64,000 nt of DNA from the NCBI RefSeq assembly GCF_003590095.1, contig NC_039488.1:6882001-6946000 (forward strand), in the 5' to 3' direction. Both the position numbers and the translations under genes were made by a program. The DNA is from Trichoplusia ni (Eukaryota > Arthropoda > Insecta > Lepidoptera > Noctuidae). Numbering within the stretch: position 1 is the stretch's first letter; each line of letters opens with the position of its first letter. The notes beneath the pieces were generated by a model, which did not search any database, was not told the DNA's origin, and saw only the letters and a list, made by a program, of their open reading frames with translations. Shown here in pieces: positions 59,001 to 64,000 of this stretch.

Positions 59001-62000
59001 CAACTTTTTCAATAGCATATCGTTATCCACTAGGTCGAAGGCTTTCTGGAAGTCAAAGTAAGCCGCATCAACTTGCCTTCGCTTATCCATTTGTGAGCAG
59101 ATATAGTCTACATGCGCGACCAAGTTGGTGGTGGTGGAGCGAGCTGTACGAAACCCATGTTGATCATTATGCAGCTGGTGACCGATTTGGCGCTTGATGG
59201 AATCACTTAGAATTGCTTCAAAGATCTTACCAAAAACGGATAGGACAGCTATAGGTCTGAAAGAAGTAACATGTGTGCCTCCGTCTCCTTTAGGAACAGG
59301 AGAGACTCGAGATAGCTTCCAGATCTCAGGATATCTTGACTGGGTCAATGAAAGATTATACAAATACAGAAGTGGCCGCCCAAGAACTGATATACAGTCC
59401 TTAACTAAGAAGACAGGAATGCCATCCGGCCCCCCAGCCGATCTTGGCTTAAGGCGTCTCACTGCCTTCTTCAGATCATTTTCATCTACTGTCGTGATGG
59501 AAACGGAGGCCACATCTCGATGTATATGTGCATATGCAGCTTTTGCAGCAGTATCCGGGTTTAGCTCGGGTTTCTCTGCATGGAAAACGGACGCAAAATA
59601 TTTAGCAAAGGCATCGGCTGCGGCTTGATCTGTCACTTCAGTATTTTCATATATATATGTATCTATGTACCTTCTATCGTTTTTCTTCTCCTTTACATAT
59701 TTCCAGAATTGCACTGGATCGTCAATGATATTTTTTTGTAATACAGTCATATATTTCCGGTATTCGCAGTCAATCAATTTCTTAACCTTCTCTCTATAAT
59801 ATATAAACATAGCCTTGTTAAATTCTTTGCCCTCTTTTTTGAATCGCTTATGATGAAAGTGTTTGTTTTGTATATTTTTTATTATTTCTACGTTGTACCA
59901 TTTTGGATATATGTATCGCTGATTGTCTGACAATTGTTTTTTAATAGGCACAAACAGATTTATAATTTCGTATAGCTTATCGTAGAACAGCTGTACAGCA
60001 CAGTTAATATCGCTTATTCTTAACAAGTCCGACCAGTCTATTTCAATCAAAGTCCTATATAGACCTTGAAAATCCGCCTTACGCCAGTTCCAATCTGTAT
60101 TGGTATTCGAGCGAGGTGTCACTTGTTGCGGAGATGACACCCTCGATGATATCCAAAAGCCCGGAAATGTAATAATTATATCGAGCATAGGATGGTACTG
60201 ATCGATATTTACCAGAGGATCTTCACTGAGAGATACCACTATCTGTTTAGGTTCAAAATTGCCCAGCACCAGATCTAGCATACCACCGCGATAATTCAAG
60301 ACTGTGTTATATTGCTTAAGCGAGCAGAATTCACAAAAAAAGTCCAAAGTAGTCTTTATATTGGTACTGCAAGAGTTTAAATTAAAGTCACCTAGGATTA
60401 GAACATTCAGGTCGGGATAAGTACAAATCACATTTTCTATACATGTCAAAACATTCAAATATTGCTCATCCTTATAATTTGGTGGCAGATATACGACACA
60501 ACATAAAAATTTTATATTTTTAAATGTCACAATTGCAAATATTAATTCTTTGTCATCAGTCATACTAACAATATCCGTAACTATTTTAACATTATAACGA
60601 TCACGAATCGCGAGTAGAACTCCTCCCCATCCACAATCACCTGGTCTGTCTTTACGAACCACATGAAAACCCGGAGGAAAAAGTTCACCATTAGACACTG
60701 AACTCGTAAGGAAGGTCTCAGTTAATGCTATAATATCATATTCACTTTCCATAACATTATTAAGAAACATATTAGTTTTTGTTCTTAGGCCACGAACATT
60801 TTGGTAGCATATTTGCATTTCATGGAATCGCGGTTGACGCTTGATCGTTATTGTCTTTGGCGCGAAAGTTCTGCCGCCAGGGTTTAATGCAGATGTCTTC
60901 AGCCCAGTTTTCAGATGACATTATATTTTCGGCCTGCTTCAATGGAACTCCGAGTTTGAACGACGCATAATGCCCACGTGATTTCAGTTTTTCAACCGTG
61001 CATTTGTCGTTCCCACATATTGAGTTAAGATGTTCGCGTACTTGCTCTACTGTGGTGCCTTCTAGTACGTAGTATAGGTGCAGGTATCTTCGCCTTTCAG
61101 CAGCATGCAACATCGTAGAACCAGGCGCAGCGGTACCTCGGAGCAACCCGGGAAGTGAGGGTCGTGCCCGTTTGCGTGATACTTCTTGCCAGTTGTCTTT
61201 ATCAATCCGCTCACAGTCCTGGCTATTACTTAAAGAGATGGAAGATTCGGAAGATTCTGCCTGCATCATCTTTTGAGCACTGAGAACAGGAGCCACAGAT
61301 GAGACGTTATTTGTGCTGGGGACAGTATACGCAGACTGATCCTTATCAGTACCGAGATGTTCGATGTTTGGTTGAGGTTGAGATTTCCGCTTCGGAGGCT
61401 TATTTTGTGAAGTGGGTATATTTTCAAAGGTTGGACTGGTTTGAGTACCGCTAGTTATCAAGGTTTTGGATATTGGCGCCGGTTCGCAAGCCTTATTAAT
61501 GCTCGATATGTAGTGTTTTTCTAATTGTAAAACCTTGTTCGTTATCAAATTAACCCTATCCATGAATTCAGTTTTGAACGCCAAAAATTGTTCAATAAGC
61601 AGTGTATTAATTTTGCTTATTAGCTGTGTTTCGAACTCCATTTGCAGGTTTTTTAATTCACGCACAACGGAATCTTTTAAATCATTTCCTGTAATACTTT
61701 CGCCTGTGCTTCCCATAGTAGTTTGGGCGTATCGCGGCTTAGTTCGTACAGTCACGTTCTCGGAAGTCTGCATGGATACGTCAAGGCACGAAGCAGTAGA
61801 GGTGGTATTTAGATCCTGCGTAACGTGTGGCCGCACTGGAGTATGAGAATTATCTCGTTTTGGTTGCCTACAGCGACATTCTCCACATATCCAAGACATC
61901 TTTAATTCCACAGACATATTTTTAAACACATCAGTAGTAATGTTTGCACAAATAATATCAAAAATCTGCTTACATTTTGCACATTTCATATACGGGCCGT

Positions 62001-63807
62001 CTTCGCTCACCTCGGCGCGGCAGCCCGCGCACGGTGCCGTCCGACTTGCCATCGTAGTGCAGTCCGCAGAACGTTGATATTGCAATGCCGCGCACACAGC
62101 GCTGGCCGGTAGCGATGAGTCAGTGGAGCAGCGGGCGTCGCGCGGGTTGTCGTAGGTCAGGGTTCAAGACGGTTAACAAATAATTTTGAAATATTATTGC
62201 TTATATCTTCGAAATTACTGGTTGGAATTGAATTTTGATTTCACCTCTAGAATCGTCACTACAACAGCTTTGTGAATTATATACACACAACTTTAGAGAA
62301 CAACTTTAGACACGAATTTTAACAGTTTATTTACGGAGCAAACTTGCACAGATGTTTCCTTCACAGAGGTCAACGACTAGTGATGAACACGATCATTTAT
62401 TTTGTCCTGCATCTAGGTGTATTTTATCTATATTTTGTGTGTATTTAAAGTAAGATAATCATCATCATCATCATCCTAGCCTTTTCGAAACTATGTTGGA
62501 GTCGGCGACTAGTCTAACCGGTTTCAGCAAGTACCAGTGTTTTACAAGGAGCGACTGCCTATCTGATCTCCTCAACCCAGTTACCTGGGCAACACGATAA
62601 CCCTTAGTTGGACTGGTTGTCAGATGTAATGTAATATGAGATATTAAGAGAGCATAAGAGTGATTAAATCTATCATGTAACAGCACTTTTGGCAGATATT
62701 ATACGCCAATAATGTTCCTCCCAATATTCACAACAGTGAAATATAGTACTATTAGAAACGTTATTAAATGATGCAACGGTCTACTCACGCGAATTTATGG
62801 GGGTTGCCCGACTAATTTCGCACCCAACCGCAGTCCTTAATCATGAGCTGAAGCGGTGGGCAATCCCGATGAATACGCGTGAGTAAACCGTTGCATTATT
62901 TAATAATGAATCATTCTCACGATAGTTACTATTAAAATATAGTGAACTGTTAGAAACGATGATGATGACGCACTTTCCACAGGTATACGATAGACGTCGC
63001 AACACAAGATTCAAGATTAAACAGACGTATCTGAAGGAGTTAGAGAGAGAGAACACCAGGCTCATAGTGTTTAAAAAGGGAGAGCAGATTGATGACATCA
63101 CTGATGAGATAAGAGAGTGGTTTAAGGAATGGTAAGAGGAAACTCACATCATCTTAATAGGCTATTTGACAAAAAATAACTGTTTAGAAAGATTTCCGAA
63201 AGACATTAGATACTTTATTTTATTTTATGACGTTAACAAAAAAAAATAACTGATTGACGTGATTTAAAGCCTCGTGTGACGTCACTTACCAGTACGCTGT
63301 TGACTAGGAAATGAGGTTTTTGGCGCCCACTACCATACTTGAGCGTTTGTGTGATAAAATAAAAAATACGTAGTCAGTATCACCCATCTGCGCCTTTTTT
63401 AAATAAACCCTTAGTTGAGTTTCTATATTTAAAACTCTTGAATTTAGACTGAACGAGTAACCGAATGGCTTTGGTCACCATACCAAACCCACTGTGAGCG
63501 ACGTGTTGCGGGTTCGATCCTCGCGTAAGAAAACTGTTTGTGTGATCCACAAATGCTTGTCCTGAGTCTAGGTCACTTGAATGTTTGTGAAACCCCGCGA
63601 CACAAGGATTAAATTCCTTAGAATAGCAGTCCTTTCTTTTTTTTTTGAATTGCCAGGTACTATGGATATGGCTTCTTCCCCGAGTACCCGTATGACATAG
63701 AAGGTGGAACTATAATGGTGGTCAGAGGAGACTACCCGACAGTCGAAGAGAAGATAGCTGATGATGAGAGGATGGAAACTATGATGAAAGGGAAGACAAG
63801 AGAACAG
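52939..63807 (+). CDS. IQCA1: IQCA1/DRC11 (IQ and AAA domain protein), N-terminal 431 residues
   Basis: Component of the nexin-dynein regulatory complex of motile cilia and sperm flagella; in an insect it would act mainly in the sperm tail. Exons 52939-53049, 53583-53758, 54643-54745, 55279-55443, 56057-56253, 56619-56744, 57351-57465, 62983-63131 and 63657-63807 join in one frame. The ATG at 52939 has a good context (aaaATG) and opens a phase-0 exon. Residues about 38-185 form the helical N-terminal region typical of IQCA1 (LPPELLGRNYARYCDLI, PMDIE, VPYHFPLE). A Pro-rich linker follows (186-235), then an IQ motif (AARIIQRTYRELMKLKRE, about 285-302), a basic helix, and WYYGYGFFPEYP. Full-length family members are about 820 residues; the AAA module is beyond the right edge. 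Confidence 0.88.
53140..53345 (+). repeat. SINE/LINE-derived repeat in IQCA1 intron 1
   Basis: gggaaacctcgattgcaaat, cagtgagccagcgtggtgat, gcttttgctcagcagtgaga. A second repeat (cctgaaccgccgtgctacgt), shared with 6700-6850, follows at 53375-53530. Confidence 0.55.
53583..53758 (+). CDS. IQCA1: IQCA1 exon 2
   Basis: Acceptor tttccag, donor gtttgg (weak +3 to +6 positions). Encodes RERALPPELLGRNYARYCDL and helices matching the N-terminal region of IQCA1. Leaves phase 2. Confidence 0.9.
53907..54112 (+). mobile_element. SINE (type 1) in IQCA1 intron 2
   Basis: tgcacggatagctgagtggt to cgtcttattgcggaagtcg, near full length. Confidence 0.83.
54165..54330 (+). mobile_element. SINE (type 2), degraded, in IQCA1 intron 2
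   Basis: actgactgctatacggaggc, gtttcgattcccacccagta, gttctgtgtctgggtgtaat. Confidence 0.68.
54643..54745 (+). CDS. IQCA1: IQCA1 exon 3
   Basis: Acceptor ttctag, donor gtattt. Encodes LYELRHELIHLIVNDYIYVD and LTQLRVTPMDIE, matching the family's LKNEMVELE...D..L.DLKL...DIE pattern. Ends in phase 0. Confidence 0.92.
54761..54950 (-). repeat. (GAT)n-family repeat in IQCA1 intron 3
   Basis: catcatcaccctttttcccc, then ggtcggcttccagtctaact, to ctatctgtaacgac. Confidence 0.73.
54985..55250 (+). pseudogene. Decayed RTE-like LINE 3' end (RT C-terminal relic)
   Basis: Plus strand reads in part EEKLKWEWVTSRECS, then GSRRKDIVDE, recalling the K-LKWEW...R...GR...RW-D ending of insect RTE-type reverse transcriptases, followed by the gcccagcagtgggat word. 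Frame broken by stops. Confidence 0.5.
55279..55443 (+). CDS. IQCA1: IQCA1 exon 4
   Basis: Acceptor tttcag, donor gtgaga, 55 residues, phase 0 at both ends. IVVPYHFPLETREDNVEQVI corresponds to the IPIPKYF segment of the family; a basic KKIRERPKP end follows. Confidence 0.9.
55665..55730 (+). repeat. RTE-like 3' end with (GAT)n tail
   Basis: ggaggcctatgcccagcagt followed by ggctgtggatgatgatgatg, a typical retroposed 3' terminus. Confidence 0.6.
56057..56253 (+). CDS. IQCA1: IQCA1 exon 5 (proline-rich linker)
   Basis: Acceptor caccag behind a poor pyrimidine tract, donor gtaata. Encodes a run of five Pro, an acidic PEVVEPPPAPVVEEVEDI linker, then FIQAVLIQRHERYR. The Pro/Glu linker is longer than expected for the family and may be lineage-specific. 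Leaves phase 2. Confidence 0.85.
56619..56744 (+). CDS. IQCA1: IQCA1 exon 6 (IQ motif, first half)
   Basis: Acceptor tttcag, donor gtacat. Encodes KARQWKTFYGTKNDETPVEL and then AARIIQRTYR, the first half of the IQ calmodulin-binding motif. Leaves phase 2, so the motif is split by the intron. An antisense SINE lies about 35 bases downstream. Confidence 0.92.
56777..56967 (-). mobile_element. SINE (type 1), minus, in IQCA1 intron 6
   Basis: cccgcagtaaggaatttaat to ttggctatccgtgcagt, antisense, near full length. Confidence 0.82.
57351..57465 (+). CDS. IQCA1: IQCA1 exon 7 (IQ motif, second half)
   Basis: Acceptor tttttag, donor gtcagt. Completes the IQ motif (RELMKLKREK) and continues into KRDVLLGIIPDPFRTS, the conserved LG-M/I-I/V-P segment that follows in IQCA1. 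Ends in phase 0. Confidence 0.92.
57480..57566 (+). mobile_element. tRNA-headed SINE (type 2), left half split by the LINE
   Basis: Head with A-box-like GTCTAGTGGTTAG and B-box-like TGGTTTCGATTCCCA. The body breaks at GTGTGAT, where the LINE begins, and resumes at 62390. Confidence 0.85.
57921..60818 (-). CDS. LINE ORF2, endonuclease/reverse transcriptase
   Basis: 965 codons. AP-type endonuclease at 1-230: QNVRG, LTET, GDFN, and a final DQYHP where SDH is usual. Reverse transcriptase about 470-740: SFRPIAVLS, HGFR, YFDFQKAFD (about 591), GVSQGSTLGPLLF, and the catalytic FADD (about 675-678). A C-terminal domain contains YVRSKLEYGAVIWNPY, common in CR1/Jockey-type elements. No stop or frameshift. 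ORF2 begins one base after the ORF1 stop, which suggests coupled translation. Confidence 0.93.
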   Translation of the reverse strand: MQICYQNVRGLRTKTNMFLNNVMESEYDIIALTETFLTSSVSNGELFPPGFHVVRKDRPGDCGWGGVLLAIRDRYNVKIVTDIVSMTDDKELIFAIVTFKNIKFLCCVVYLPPNYKDEQYLNVLTCIENVICTYPDLNVLILGDFNLNSCSTNIKTTLDFFCEFCSLKQYNTVLNYRGGMLDLVLGNFEPKQIVVSLSEDPLVNIDQYHPMLDIIITFPGFWISSRVSSPQQVTPRSNTNTDWNWRKADFQGLYRTLIEIDWSDLLRISDINCAVQLFYDKLYEIINLFVPIKKQLSDNQRYIYPKWYNVEIIKNIQNKHFHHKRFKKEGKEFNKAMFIYYREKVKKLIDCEYRKYMTVLQKNIIDDPVQFWKYVKEKKNDRRYIDTYIYENTEVTDQAAADAFAKYFASVFHAEKPELNPDTAAKAAYAHIHRDVASVSITTVDENDLKKAVRRLKPRSAGGPDGIPVFLVKDCISVLGRPLLYLYNLSLTQSRYPEIWKLSRVSPVPKGDGGTHVTSFRPIAVLSVFGKIFEAILSDSIKRQIGHQLHNDQHGFRTARSTTTNLVAHVDYICSQMDKRRQVDAAYFDFQKAFDLVDNDMLLKKLAIVGFVPKLLNFFSCYLNNRRQYVRLNGYNSGDYFTRSGVSQGSTLGPLLFVIFINDLPDVVLTSECLLFADDLKLTLGIETEADAVTLQRDIDAVSIWSQENHLPFNNLKCKIITFTRKSQPIIVNYKLTDAPLERVKEIRDLGLLLDCKLDFHTHINKICKSAHKMLGFVIRTASQFDNTRVAKVLYNAYVRSKLEYGAVIWNPYEEKYVLMIEKIQRKFARWIYKKQYGYYPYLYPSLFVSGMVDIETLKFRRAMSQVMQYLSIIHNRIDSPQILERVRILVPGNVSANSQGQVAPRRRPRLLEPPRARTERARQAPTNRALRFIGDILAQHHELDLFADGLGHLCKEFQIILNKL
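60820..62097 (-). CDS. LINE ORF1, nucleic-acid-binding protein with PHD-like finger
   Basis: 425 codons. The N-terminus has a Cys-rich finger with pairs at residues 23/26, 39/42 and 71/74 and a Cys at 50, spaced like a PHD finger, but the usual His position (around 47) is Asp. The middle is predicted helical (about 140-200) and polar. The C-terminal part (about 330-410; RRRYLHLYYVLEGT, HYASFKLGV) looks like a small alpha-beta nucleic-acid-binding domain. This is the usual make-up of CR1-group ORF1 proteins. Its TGA is separated by one base from the ORF2 ATG. Confidence 0.85.
   Translation of the reverse strand: MCAALQYQRSADCTTMASRTAPCAGCRAEVSEDGPYMKCAKCKQIFDIICANITTDVFKNMSVELKMSWICGECRCRQPKRDNSHTPVRPHVTQDLNTTSTASCLDVSMQTSENVTVRTKPRYAQTTMGSTGESITGNDLKDSVVRELKNLQMEFETQLISKINTLLIEQFLAFKTEFMDRVNLITNKVLQLEKHYISSINKACEPAPISKTLITSGTQTSPTFENIPTSQNKPPKRKSQPQPNIEHLGTDKDQSAYTVPSTNNVSSVAPVLSAQKMMQAESSESSISLSNSQDCERIDKDNWQEVSRKRARPSLPGLLRGTAAPGSTMLHAAERRRYLHLYYVLEGTTVEQVREHLNSICGNDKCTVEKLKSRGHYASFKLGVPLKQAENIMSSENWAEDICIKPWRQNFRAKDNNDQASTAIP
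62390..62460 (+). mobile_element. tRNA-headed SINE (type 2), right half
   Basis: Starts tGATGAACACGATCATTT, the exact continuation of the SINE body found uninterrupted at 15890 and 35445. It follows the LINE 5' end. Confidence 0.8.
62458..62622 (-). repeat. (GAT)n-family repeat with intact tail
   Basis: (ATC)n at 62458-62475, then cctagccttttcgaaact to gactggttgtcag. Confidence 0.75.
62761..62907. repeat. Palindromic repeat (CCGTTGCATTATTTAATAA family)
   Basis: About 50-bp inverted arms around a centre with the word ctaatttcg, so this copy looks like a complete foldback. One-armed relatives occur at 26090-26215, 29470-29612, 32600-32690, 45405-45545 and 51330-51440. Confidence 0.7.
62983..63131 (+). 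CDS. IQCA1: IQCA1 exon 8
   Basis: Acceptor ccacag, donor gtaaga. Encodes YDRRRNTRFKIKQTYLKELE and ITDEIREWFKEW. It is 5.5 kb from exon 7 because of the LINE insertion. Leaves phase 2. Confidence 0.9.
63449..63622 (+). mobile_element. SINE (type 1) in IQCA1 intron 8
   Basis: gactgaacgagtaaccgaat, gcgggttcgatcctcgcgta, tgaaaccccgcgacacaagg; ends about 35 bases before exon 9. Confidence 0.78.
63657..63807 (+). CDS. IQCA1: IQCA1 exon 9
   Basis: Acceptor tgccag, donor gtaagc. Completes the Trp codon and encodes YYGYGFFPEYPYDIEGGTIM, matching the W-F...FP-DYP...GG pattern of IQCA1. Ends in phase 0; the gene continues to the right. Confidence 0.92.
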
Positions 63808-63829
63808 GTAAGCATTCTCTTTATCGGCC

Positions 63830-63900
63830 TAGCCTTTCCCCAACTATATTGGGGTCGGCTTCCAGTCTAACCGGATTCAGCTAAGTACCAGTGTTTTACT
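63830..63900 (-). repeat. (GAT)n-family repeat, short
   Basis: cctagcctttccccaacta to accagtgttttac, 23 bases after the exon 9 donor. Confidence 0.7.
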
Positions 63901-64000
63901 CACGTTTTTAAATGTTACTCCTTTGAAATTTCATCAAAATCGGTCCAGCCGGTTTTATAGTTGTAAATTGCATTGCCATCGGGATTGAAGCAACCCTGAA

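Larger units (their letters stand above)
57567..62389 (-). mobile_element. Two-ORF non-LTR retrotransposon, CR1-like, apparently full length
   Basis: The 4823-bp element is bounded by GTGAT on both sides (57562-57566 and 62390-62394), and the tRNA-headed SINE it interrupts resumes exactly at 62390. On the minus strand: 5' UTR (62389-62098), ORF1, ORF2, an A/T-rich 3' UTR, and a 3' end made of repeated ATGAA units instead of poly(A). A PHD-type ORF1, an AP endonuclease plus RT ORF2 and a microsatellite tail point to the CR1 group; the exact clade was not resolved. Both frames are open, so the copy could be young. Confidence 0.9.

Noticed and set aside
57567..62389. Calling the LINE Jockey or RTE
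   Set aside because: A PHD-type ORF1 and the ATGAA tail without poly(A) fit the CR1 group better; RTE elements usually have a single main ORF.

Overview
The window is eukaryotic and reads as a moth or butterfly (Lepidoptera) chromosome. It has an AT-rich background, small coding exons with GT/AG splice sites, and very dense repeats of kinds typical of lepidopteran genomes: Lep1-type Helitron-like elements, tRNA-headed SINEs, and (GAT)n-tailed repeats. No prokaryotic, organellar or viral genome segment and no CRISPR array was seen.

Two host genes lie on the + strand. The first, about 556-48143, is the insect orthologue of TBC1D1/TBC1D4 (AS160; pollux in Drosophila), a Rab GTPase-activating protein. 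Twenty-two coding exons could be joined in frame without a stop. They give 1396 residues: the end of a first PTB/PID domain, a second PTB domain split by a long phospho-linker, the DUF3350 segment, a complete TBC domain with its Arg and Gln fingers, a coiled coil and a C-terminal tail. The 5' end lies left of the window, and intron 1 is about 31.6 kb (662-32315). The second gene, from 52939 to beyond the right edge, is IQCA1/DRC11 (IQ and AAA domain protein of the axonemal nexin-dynein regulatory complex). Nine exons encode the N-terminal 431 residues, and the AAA module is outside the window.

Two apparently intact retrotransposons sit antisense to these genes. A Ty1/copia element (20535-24900) in TBC1D1/4 intron 1 has LTRs of 194 bp that appear identical, a GAAAC target duplication, an initiator-tRNA-Met primer site and one uninterrupted 1304-codon gag-pol frame. 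A two-ORF non-LTR element of CR1-like type (57567-62389) in an IQCA1 intron lies inside an older SINE and is flanked by GTGAT.

The rest is layered repeats. At least five insertions can be resolved to the base because they split an older repeat or carry target duplications: copia in a Helitron-like repeat, the LINE in a SINE, a hAT-type MITE in a SINE, a 370-bp foldback in Lep1, and a 231-bp MITE in a SINE. The least expected items are a coding-like 55-codon membrane microprotein ORF inside an AT-rich leader-like stretch in intron 1 (4516-4683) and a 48-codon antisense protein relic ending close to exon 7 (36323-36469). Exon boundaries were read by eye from splice consensus and frame continuity; names of repeat families are by recall and resemblance, without a library search.
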